Part shown: positions 25,517 to 32,242 of the stretch, one piece after another
How positions within the stretch are numbered: position 1 is the first letter of the stretch
Layout of the letters: every line of letters begins with the position of its first letter
Made by a program: the position numbers and the translations under genes
Assembly (NCBI GenBank): GCA_015067945.1
Contig: SVLM01000002.1
Coordinates: forward strand, 88,056 to 152,055
Reading direction: 5' to 3'
Source: Oscillospiraceae bacterium
GTDB taxonomy: Bacteria > Bacillota > Clostridia > Oscillospirales > Oscillospiraceae
DNA: 64,000 nucleotides
The notes under the pieces: generated by a model
Seen by the model: the letters and a program-made list of their open reading frames with translations, nothing else
The model's database searches: none
Told to the model about the DNA's origin: nothing

Positions 25517-25972
25517 TCACCCGTTTAATATCTTGATTGCTGTCTGCATATCCGTTTCGTCCAAACCCCGGGCGTAGCCGGAGGTTTTGACAAAATGCCC
25601 GGTCAGATAGTCGGCACTGAGGAACCGGTCGTCCAGCACGACAAAGCTCTCAACACCCGGGTGGCTTTCCAGCCAGCTTTGGATTTCCGTTTCTCGTTTC
25701 GGGTAGATCATGGGGGTTTTGTCAAAGATCTGCAGGCCGTATTCTGCAAAAATTTCGTTGATCTCCCGGCCGGTGCTGTTGCATTCGTCGGGATTTTGGG
25801 ACCAATGCTCCCGCCATGTGGTGGACAGCACGATCCGGGCATCGGTGGCGTCGATAATCTGCTTCAGCAGAGCCATATTGACCGGGTCGATGACAACGCC
25901 GGTCAGACCGGTCCTGCGGATATATTTTTCGGAATTCAATACACCGTCAAAATCCAGAAACAGAACTTTCAT
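25517..25972 (-). CDS. HAD-like hydrolase (PF18143-type)
   Basis: A 151-residue single-domain HAD protein: FLDFDGVLNSEKYI (nucleophile D7 and acid D9), ARIVLSTTWREHW (motif II threonine) and FVVLDDRFL (motif IV). The lack of a large cap and the overall length resemble the HAD domain seen in Swiss-army-knife RNA repair proteins (PF18143). It probably removes a phosphate from a nucleotide, RNA end or small molecule. It lies 41 bp after the third TIR gene and 4 bp before the phosphoesterase. Confidence 0.82.
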   Translation of the reverse strand: MKVLFLDFDGVLNSEKYIRRTGLTGVVIDPVNMALLKQIIDATDARIVLSTTWREHWSQNPDECNSTGREINEIFAEYGLQIFDKTPMIYPKRETEIQSWLESHPGVESFVVLDDRFLSADYLTGHFVKTSGYARGLDETDMQTAIKILNG

Positions 25973-26013
25973 AGTATCACATTCTTTCTCTATAGTGTGG
26001 AAAGGAGCGGCGG

Positions 26014-26922
26014 TTACTTGCTTTTGGTAAAGGATTGCTCTATTTCGTCCATTACGCCATGGATAAAGGCACTTTCTCTTTCAGTAAAGCAACCCAAATA
26101 TTTGTAGTCAACCAGAGTTACTCTCGGCATCTTTGATTCAATGCGGGAGACCGCAATTGTCAAAACGACGTCAAAATCCGGCCAGCTGGTTGGGTATCTC
26201 CCGGAAAAGCCCAATACCAGAGACATGAAAATAACCTTGGAATCCTGATCGCAAAAATAGGGATCATCAAACACCGATACGCTGTTCAGGGAATACGTCA
26301 TGTCATATGCCGGGCGTGCCTGAAAACGGTAAATAACAGCTTCTTCGCCGGTAGTGGAATTGGCAGCACGGATTGCAAAGGAGTTGTGTTCTTCGCCTGC
26401 AAAATAGGTTCCTTCCGGGAAAATGTAGGAGGTGTTTTCCAAATAAAAATGATTGTTTTCTCCAGCATAAAACGGGTCGGACAGGGTTTGAAAAACAGTG
26501 TTTGGCAAATTGTTTTTGATTTTTTCTCTCAGCTTAAACCGATTGTCGAGAACGTCGCTATCCGAACAGCTGATCGCCTGTGCTCTGCCCAACAACAATT
26601 CCAAAGACAAAGACAGGGTGACGTTTTCCAAGAATATGGGATATATCTTTTTTTGCTTGGATTTGGCGAAATTCAGCTCATCCTTGACATATTCGGATTC
26701 TATGGAGTTGGCCGTAACCATAAAAATCACACATTCTGCGTTGAATAAATGCAGGGCAATCTCATTGTTCCAATCTTCGCCGGAATGGATGCCGGTATCG
26801 TACCAAATATTACAAGCACACAGCATAAGATCGCTGATGATTTCACACACACGCTCCTTGTCTTTATGTGAGTAAGAAACAAACACATACGGATCGGATC
26901 CTTGGTAAACTTTTTGAGACAT
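26014..26922 (-). CDS. TIR domain protein with unrecognised C-terminal domain
   Basis: A 302-residue protein. TIR domain about 10-130: DPYVFVSYSHKDKERV, IWYDTGIHSGEDWNNEI and SIESEYVKDEL, with glutamate 82 in the NADase catalytic position. The remaining ~170 residues (beta-rich, from YAGENNHFYLENTSYIFPE onward) match nothing I recognise and could be a ligand-sensing domain. No membrane segment. The ATG at 26922 is 10 bases from GGAG; the TTG at 26928 is too close. It is first in a probable operon with HAD, phosphoesterase and TIR-MORN. A -10-like TACAAT lies about 40 bp upstream. Confidence 0.85.
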   Translation of the reverse strand: MSQKVYQGSDPYVFVSYSHKDKERVCEIISDLMLCACNIWYDTGIHSGEDWNNEIALHLFNAECVIFMVTANSIESEYVKDELNFAKSKQKKIYPIFLENVTLSLSLELLLGRAQAISCSDSDVLDNRFKLREKIKNNLPNTVFQTLSDPFYAGENNHFYLENTSYIFPEGTYFAGEEHNSFAIRAANSTTGEEAVIYRFQARPAYDMTYSLNSVSVFDDPYFCDQDSKVIFMSLVLGFSGRYPTSWPDFDVVLTIAVSRIESKMPRVTLVDYKYLGCFTERESAFIHGVMDEIEQSFTKSK

Positions 26923-26993
26923 TGGCAAGTCACTCCTTTGTGGATACTTTCGTTTTTCTTATTGTACCACACCTTCCGGGGAATTTCTACATA

Positions 26994-27031
26994 GAAAAAG
27001 CACGATGGTTCTGTATCAAAACCATCGTGCT
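26994..27031 (-). terminator. Terminator of the truncated tRNA-Leu copy
   Basis: The 12-bp stem AGCACGATGGTT/AACCATCGTGCT (26999-27010, 27020-27031) runs into a T tract on the minus strand, 5 bp after the CCA end of the partial tRNA. Confidence 0.85.
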
Positions 27032-27035
27032 GGTA

Positions 27036-27085
27036 TGGTGCGGATGACAGGACTCGAACCTGCACGCTCCCGCGTTGGAACCTAA
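27036..27085 (-). repeat. 3' half of tRNA-Leu(TAG): att-like direct repeat
   Basis: 50 bp identical to 31203-31252 except for one base (CTCCCGCG versus CTCGCGCG). It covers the CCA end, acceptor 3' strand, T-arm, variable arm and the anticodon-stem 3' side, and stops at the anticodon. No 5' half adjoins it, so it cannot be a tRNA. It keeps a terminator directly after it. With the intact tRNA at 31203-31285 it frames a 4.1-kb segment. Confidence 0.9.
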
Positions 27086-27123
27086 GGGTGATGTCACCTT
27101 CGTGAAGGTTTTGAATACGTGCT

Positions 27124-28914
27124 TTAACGGAACTGCGAGTGATACAGCGAATAGTAAAAACCGCCCTGCCGGATCAGTTCATCGTGATTTCCCTGCTCAA
27201 TAATTGTGCCGTCTTTCACGACGAGAATCGTATCCGCATTCTGAATAGTGGAAAGCCGGTGTGCGATAACAAAGCATGTCTTGTTTTCCATCAGTGCCGT
27301 CATTGCATATTGGATCTGTATCTCCGTACGGGAGTCCACATTGGAAGTCGCTTCATCCAGAATCAGGATCGGCGCTTTAGACAGAAATGCCCGGGCGATG
27401 GTAATCAGTTGTTTTTGTCCCTTCGAAATGTTCACACCGTCATCCGAAAGCACCGTATCATATCCATTTGGAAGGCGCTGGATATACGCATCGATCTTTG
27501 CGGCTTTTGCTGCCGCATAGACCTCTTCAGCAGATGCATCCTCTCTTCCGTATACGATATTGTCATATATGCTGCCGCAAAACAGCCATGTATCCTGAAG
27601 TACCATATTGAACGCCAGACGCAGATCCGCCCGTTTGATGCTGATGGACGGTATCCCATCGATCCGTATCTCGCCGCTTTGGTGATCATAAAACCGCATC
27701 AGCAGATTGATAATCGTGGTCTTGCCGGCACCTGTGGGTCCGACAATCGCCACGGTTTGTCCCTTTTTCGCACTGACGGATACATTCTTCAGCACCGTTT
27801 TGTCCACCGTGTAGCCAAAGGTCACATTCTGCAGACAAACGTCACCTTTCACTTCTTTCAGTTCCTTTGCGTCGTCCGCATCCACTTTTTCAGGTTCTTC
27901 GTCCAGAACGTCAAAAACACGCTCTGCCGCCGAAAACGCAGACTGTATCTCGTGAAGGATGTTGGAAAACTCGTTGATGGGTCCAGCGAATTTTCTGGAA
28001 TACTGGACGAATTGGGCCACACCGCCCAGGGTGATAAAAAAGGCAGAGGAGGCCAGAATCGTGCCGTTTTGCGAAAACATATACAGAATACCGCCGATGG
28101 CCGCCACCAATGTAAGGGAGATGTTGTTGATGAGATTAATGGTGGGATACAGCAATGCTGCATTGTACTCCGCTTTGTAGTAGGCATTCATGGCCTCGTC
28201 GTTGATCTTGTTGAAGCGGGAAGCGATCACATCCTGCCGACCGTAGGCAGAGATGGTGCGGGAGCCGGTGAGCATCTCTTCCGCAAAGCCGTTCAGCTCA
28301 CCGTATTTTTTCGCTCTCCTTCTGAAAAGCGGACGAACTTTTTGTGAACGATACCGGGTAAACAGCAGCGATACGGGAACGGTCAGAGCAAAAATCAAGA
28401 TCATGGGTTTGGAAATCTGCCACATAAAGAGTAACGAACCCACAACGGTATACGCACTGGTCAGAATCTGCACCAAGTCATGTGACAAAGTGCTGTTGAT
28501 AGTGTCGATGTCATAGGACAAATGGCTGATGATGTCGCCGGTCGCGTGGGTATCAAAAAAATTAACCGGGAGTGTCATCAGCTTTTCAAAGACCTGCTTA
28601 CGCATTTTGTAGATGATCCGCTGGCTCAGGCGGATCATTACTACAGACAGCACATAGGCCAGCAACGCTGAAATCAAATAGCAGCCCAGCATCCGTCCGA
28701 TATTCTCCCAGACCGCAGAAAAGTCCACGCCGCCTTCCAGCTCGATGGCATCAATGGCTGCACCGGAATACCGCGGTCCTAACAGAGAGAGCTGATTGGA
28801 ACCCAGCGTCAACAACAATGCCAGGATAAACAGTGGCCATTGTTCCAGGATATACCGGCTCAATCGGATAAAAATCCCTGTTTTGTTTTTGGGTGTTGTG
28901 TTCTTATTCGTCAA
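27124..28914 (-). CDS. ABC exporter half, canonical Walker B and degenerate signature
   Basis: A 596-residue exporter with a six-helix transmembrane domain (about 20-320) and a nucleotide-binding domain (about 350-590). Walker A is GPTGAGKTTI and Walker B ILILDEATSNVD with the catalytic Glu, but the signature reads ISKGQKQ instead of LSGGQ. This complements the defect in its partner (28904-30625), the pattern of heterodimeric exporters such as BmrCD, LmrCD and TM287/288. The start is taken as TTG at 28914, behind GGGAGGTG in the end of the partner gene; an upstream frame to 28962 overlaps the partner by 59 bp and lacks a ribosome binding site. Likely exports drugs, peptides or lipids. Confidence 0.88.
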   Translation of the reverse strand: MTNKNTTPKNKTGIFIRLSRYILEQWPLFILALLLTLGSNQLSLLGPRYSGAAIDAIELEGGVDFSAVWENIGRMLGCYLISALLAYVLSVVMIRLSQRIIYKMRKQVFEKLMTLPVNFFDTHATGDIISHLSYDIDTINSTLSHDLVQILTSAYTVVGSLLFMWQISKPMILIFALTVPVSLLFTRYRSQKVRPLFRRRAKKYGELNGFAEEMLTGSRTISAYGRQDVIASRFNKINDEAMNAYYKAEYNAALLYPTINLINNISLTLVAAIGGILYMFSQNGTILASSAFFITLGGVAQFVQYSRKFAGPINEFSNILHEIQSAFSAAERVFDVLDEEPEKVDADDAKELKEVKGDVCLQNVTFGYTVDKTVLKNVSVSAKKGQTVAIVGPTGAGKTTIINLLMRFYDHQSGEIRIDGIPSISIKRADLRLAFNMVLQDTWLFCGSIYDNIVYGREDASAEEVYAAAKAAKIDAYIQRLPNGYDTVLSDDGVNISKGQKQLITIARAFLSKAPILILDEATSNVDSRTEIQIQYAMTALMENKTCFVIAHRLSTIQNADTILVVKDGTIIEQGNHDELIRQGGFYYSLYHSQFR

Positions 28915-30625
28915 GGAAGGCACCTCCCATCTGCGAGTCACTGATTTCCCTGTATTCGGCACAGTTTTCCATCAGTGCCTCATGCTTTCCGCAGCCGATG
29001 ATCGCACCCTCTTCAATAACCAGAATCAGATCGCAGTTTTTCACCGAACTGACTCTCTGTGCTACGGTGATCACCGTAGAATCAGGAAGAGATTCCGCAA
29101 GGGCCTTGCGCAAATTGGCATCGGTTCTGTAATCCAGGGCCGACGAAGAATCGTCCAGGATCAGGATTTCAGGCTTTCCCGCAATGGCCCGGCAGATCAG
29201 CACACGCTGACGCTGACCACCCGAGAGATTCGTTCCCCCCGTAGAGATACTGTGGGCATAGCCGTCCGAAAAAGAGGTGATAAAATCATGGGCCTGTGCA
29301 ATTTTCGCCGCTTTTTCAATATCCTCGCTTGTGATTTCCCGGCCGAAACGAATGTTTTCTTCGATGGAATCAGCATAGAGAAAATCGTTTTGGAATACGA
29401 TTCCAAACATAGCTGTCAACTCTTCGCGAGTGTAGGAACGCACATCCTTTCCCTTAATACGAATGACACCTTCGTTTGTATCGTACAGGCGCATCAGAAG
29501 CCGCAGGATGGTGGATTTTCCGCTGCCTGTGGCACCGATGATGCCCAGGGTTTCACCCTTTTTCAACGAGAAGGATACATCGGTTAGGTTGTTGCTTTTT
29601 CCGAGATAGGAGAAGGATACGTTTTCAAAGGAGATATGGACGGAAGGATCACCCTTACCGTCGTCGTCACAAAGTGCCAGTTCGTTTTCTTCTTCCATGA
29701 CCGATGCGATACGCTTTGCCGAAGCAGCACACTTGGTGAACATGACGAACATTCTCGACAGCGACATCATCGCCATGGAGATCAGCGTAAAATACTGCAT
29801 AAACGCAATGACTGTGGTTGCCGAGGATTGGTTTTGGGATACGAAATAGGCACTGACCGCGATTACCGCAACAATACCCATATTCATCAGCAGCGTCATC
29901 ACGGGATTGACGGCACCCATAATGGTTCCTGCCCGGGTTTCATTCTGCCGCAAGGTCATATTGGCTTTGTCATAACGGGCACTTTCGTAATGCTCCTTTG
30001 ACAGCGCCTTGATCACCCGGATTCCCTGGGCATCCTCACGGACCACACGAACCATACCATCCACCGACTGCTGGACCTTGGAATAAAGAGGGACACCCAT
30101 CCGGGAAATGCTGTAAACCACAATAAAGATCAGCGGCAGGGTAGCAATCATAACCAGTGCCAGCTTGTTGTCCATTAGGAGCGTGATGATGCTGCCGCCA
30201 AGCAGCAGGATTGGTGCACGAATACCCATTCTCTGCATCATACCAACGAAATTCTGCACATTGTAAGTATCCGATGTGATTCTGGATTCCAAAGACGGAA
30301 TGGTAAACCGGTCTGTGCTCCTGGCGGACAGATACAGGGTTTTGGAAAACAAATCCATCCGCATCCGCACAGAGAACATCATGGTCGTTTTTGCCGCCAT
30401 TCTGTTTGCAATGATATTGCCCAGGCAGGCAGCTACCGCGCAAACCACCATCAGCCCACCAAAGACCAGGATTTTCACCACATCGTTGGATTCGATGACG
30501 TTTTCAAGAATATAGCTCAGCAAAAACGGAATAAATAACTCCGCCACAGTGCCGACGATCTTTACCGTAATTCCTTTCAATATTCTTGTTCTCAACGGTT
30601 TGATATATGTAAATACCCACTTCAT
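28904..30625 (-). CDS. ABC exporter half, canonical signature and degenerate Walker B
   Basis: A 573-residue exporter half: transmembrane domain about 1-310 and nucleotide-binding domain about 335-570. Walker A is GATGSGKSTI, signature LSGGQRQRV, Walker B LILDDSSSALD, where the catalytic glutamate is replaced by aspartate. Together with ISKGQ in the partner this makes one degenerate and one active ATP site. The ATG at 30625 overlaps the MarR stop by 4 bp; the longer upstream frame is shadow within marR. It is translated from the MarR operon. Confidence 0.92.
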   Translation of the reverse strand: MKWVFTYIKPLRTRILKGITVKIVGTVAELFIPFLLSYILENVIESNDVVKILVFGGLMVVCAVAACLGNIIANRMAAKTTMMFSVRMRMDLFSKTLYLSARSTDRFTIPSLESRITSDTYNVQNFVGMMQRMGIRAPILLLGGSIITLLMDNKLALVMIATLPLIFIVVYSISRMGVPLYSKVQQSVDGMVRVVREDAQGIRVIKALSKEHYESARYDKANMTLRQNETRAGTIMGAVNPVMTLLMNMGIVAVIAVSAYFVSQNQSSATTVIAFMQYFTLISMAMMSLSRMFVMFTKCAASAKRIASVMEEENELALCDDDGKGDPSVHISFENVSFSYLGKSNNLTDVSFSLKKGETLGIIGATGSGKSTILRLLMRLYDTNEGVIRIKGKDVRSYTREELTAMFGIVFQNDFLYADSIEENIRFGREITSEDIEKAAKIAQAHDFITSFSDGYAHSISTGGTNLSGGQRQRVLICRAIAGKPEILILDDSSSALDYRTDANLRKALAESLPDSTVITVAQRVSSVKNCDLILVIEEGAIIGCGKHEALMENCAEYREISDSQMGGAFLDE

Positions 30626-31062
30626 TTGCCAACCTCTTGTTGTTCGATGATCTCTCTTGCCTTCTCCTGCATCCGTTTCAATACAGAATCGAATGTGTCC
30701 AGCTCGGCCTGTGATATTCCCTCGGATAAAAGAATCATCCATTCTGCGGAAGCAGCCTTTATTTCCGGCAGAACGCAAAGTGCTTTTTCGGTTGGAAAGA
30801 CCGAAACTTGCCGTTTATCCTGGGGCAGTGGGTTTCTTGTAACATACCCCTTCTCCTCAAGGTAATTGACGTTTCTTGCCACCGTGCTTTTGTTGACACA
30901 AAGTTCCCGGGCCAAATCCTCCTGGGAGCGGCCCGGCTCACGGCAGATTGCCAGAATAAAGGCATAGTGACTGCTTTGTAAATCATCCGCCAAAACTCTG
31001 CTGTTCCTGTAAATCGCCTGGGAGCGGCAGATATTGTTCAACATCTTCATAAATCTCGACAT
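30622..31062 (-). CDS. MarR-family transcriptional regulator
   Basis: A 146-residue winged-helix protein: dimerisation helices at both ends and the HTH/wing GRSQEDLARELCVNKSTVAR, then NVNYLEEKGYVTRNPLPQDK (about 50-90). The ATG at 31062 lies 5 bases after GGAGGATACT-type sequence; the longer frame to 31113 runs through the operators. It is first gene of the exporter operon and sits just downstream of palindromes that overlap the transcription start, so it very probably represses its own operon until a ligand binds. Confidence 0.92.
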   Translation of the reverse strand: MSRFMKMLNNICRSQAIYRNSRVLADDLQSSHYAFILAICREPGRSQEDLARELCVNKSTVARNVNYLEEKGYVTRNPLPQDKRQVSVFPTEKALCVLPEIKAASAEWMILLSEGISQAELDTFDSVLKRMQEKAREIIEQQEVGK

Positions 31063-31085
31063 AGTATCCTCCGTAAGCCAAAATC

Positions 31086-31143
31086 GTTGCACATGCAACA
31101 GTTTCCGTTGCAACTATTATAAGTAAAAACCAGCTATTGTCAA
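31086..31143 (-). promoter_or_regulatory. MarR operon promoter and operators
   Basis: On the minus strand a consensus -35 TTGACA (31138-31143) and -10 TATAAT (31116-31121) have a 16-bp spacer. Directly downstream are the palindromes GTTGCAAC (31107-31114) and GTTGCA-CA-TGCAAC (31086-31099), which share the half-site GTTGCA and lie where a bound repressor would block transcription. Confidence 0.85.
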
Positions 31144-31166
31144 GCAAAACATATTTTACATAGTTT

Positions 31167-31199
31167 AAAAAAAGAGGGAGGCTTTTGCCTCCCTCTTTT
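31167..31199 (-). terminator. Terminator of the intact tRNA-Leu
   Basis: AAAGAGGGAGGC pairs with GCCTCCCTCTTT, with a T run on the minus strand just after the tRNA 3' end. It is palindromic with A/T flanks on both sides, so may also act in the other direction. Confidence 0.8.
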
Positions 31200-31202
31200 C
31201 GT

Positions 31203-31285
31203 TGGTGCGGATGACAGGACTCGAACCTGCACGCTCGCGCGTTGGAACCTAAATCCAATGAGTCTACCAATTCCACCACATCCGC
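31203..31285 (-). tRNA. tRNA-Leu(TAG)
   Basis: A full class II cloverleaf on the minus strand: acceptor GCGGATG/CATCCGC, D-arm with TTGGTAGACT, anticodon stem TTGGA/TCCAA around TTTAGGT (anticodon TAG), a short variable arm, T-loop GTTCGAGTC and encoded CCA. Its 3' half is duplicated at 27036-27085 and parts of its 5' half at 31370-31520. Confidence 0.97.
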
Positions 31286-31369
31286 ATATTTTGTTGTTCG
31301 ATTTGATTCGCCCCTACGATCACACAATAGCAACGGGAACAGAAAGCCTTCCCTGAGGTGACAGCACCG

Positions 31370-31520
31370 AAATCCAATGAGTCTTCCTGTTGCGGTGCCC
31401 GGCATCTTCCTTGTCGACGAAGCGGCTGCGTCATCTGCCGACCGCTGCCACTCGCTCAGGTCGCTTACTCCGCCACCGGCGGCGCTCCCATCGCTCCCCA
31501 ATTCCACCACATCCGCATAT
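31370..31520 (-). repeat. Broken second 5' half of tRNA-Leu with 114-bp insert
   Basis: AAATCCAATGAGTC (31370-31383) and CCAATTCCACCACATCCGCA (31498-31517) match the anticodon-arm and 5' end of the intact tRNA-Leu, but 114 bp of GC-rich sequence replaces two bases between them. There is no gene in the 31286-31542 stretch. Confidence 0.8.
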
Positions 31521-31542
31521 ATTTAGTTGAAAGATGAAAATG

Positions 31543-31974
31543 TTATCGGAAGATTGAAAAAATACCCTCGTCGATCAGCTCGTGAAAGGGGTCGATCAGG
31601 TCTGTGCCGGAACGGTATTCGTACTCGATATTACCGTGGGTTTTGGTGGCGAGCCAATGGGGGTCGGAATAGATGGCGGAAAAGAGCCACAAAAGCACAT
31701 TCCATTGCCGCTGGTCGGCATATTCCTTGGCAGATTCCTCGGAATCGAAGAAATGGAAGTAGATATATTCGTCGCTGTCGTTGTCCAAAACCTGCACATA
31801 GCAAACCTTGCCGTCGTCGGAGTCGTCCTCTTCCTTGTGCCAGGTTTTATAACCCGCGTTTTCGTAGGTATCGATCACATCCTGGCAGGAGATATCCCGG
31901 GGATCGCTTTGGGAGCAGGCGGCACAGCTGAGCAGAACGAAAATGCACAAAAACAATGCAAGGAACTGCTTCAT
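31543..31974 (-). CDS. Small putative lipoprotein, unknown function
   Basis: A 143-residue protein. The N-terminus MKQFLALFLCIFVLLSCAAC is a signal sequence with a lipobox-like cysteine pair (cleavage before C17 or C20). The mature part is acidic with no family I recognise; it has a DEYIYFHFFDSEESAKEYAD stretch reminiscent of small periplasmic-type alpha/beta lipoproteins. AAAAGGAGGTGG precedes the ATG at 31974. It stands alone. Confidence 0.7.
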   Translation of the reverse strand: MKQFLALFLCIFVLLSCAACSQSDPRDISCQDVIDTYENAGYKTWHKEEDDSDDGKVCYVQVLDNDSDEYIYFHFFDSEESAKEYADQRQWNVLLWLFSAIYSDPHWLATKTHGNIEYEYRSGTDLIDPFHELIDEGIFSIFR

Positions 31975-32100
31975 GCCGCCACCTCCTTTTGGGTGGATAC
32001 ATTGTAGCACAGCTTCGGAGGATTGTCAACGGAGGGATGCCCTCCTTGCCGACCCTCGGTGTAGGTTTGCCAATGATATGCTACACATTATTATAATATT

Positions 32101-32130
32101 GTAAGTGTTACACATCAGTGTAACACCTAC
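32101..32130. promoter_or_regulatory. 30-bp palindrome upstream of typA
   Basis: GTAAGTGTTACAC (32101-32113) and GTGTAACACCTAC (32118-32130) are inverted repeats with one mismatch around an ATCA centre. It could be an operator; the binding protein is unknown. Confidence 0.5.
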
Positions 32131-32162
32131 ACTGCGAACCAGTGACAGAAAACTTTGGGGGA

Positions 32163-32191
32163 TTGCAATTCTTGCTAATATGTGTTATATT
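32163..32191 (+). promoter_or_regulatory. Probable typA promoter
   Basis: TTGCAA (32163-32168), 17-bp spacer and TATATT (32186-32191), about 50 bp before the start codon. Confidence 0.6.
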
Positions 32192-32242
32192 TTTTAGGTT
32201 AAGAGTATAAGTGAAAATTTGCGTTTTTTAAGGAGCGTTTTT

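Noticed and set aside
27036..27085. Second functional tRNA-Leu
   Set aside because: Only the 3' half is present; no acceptor 5' strand or D-arm adjoins it.
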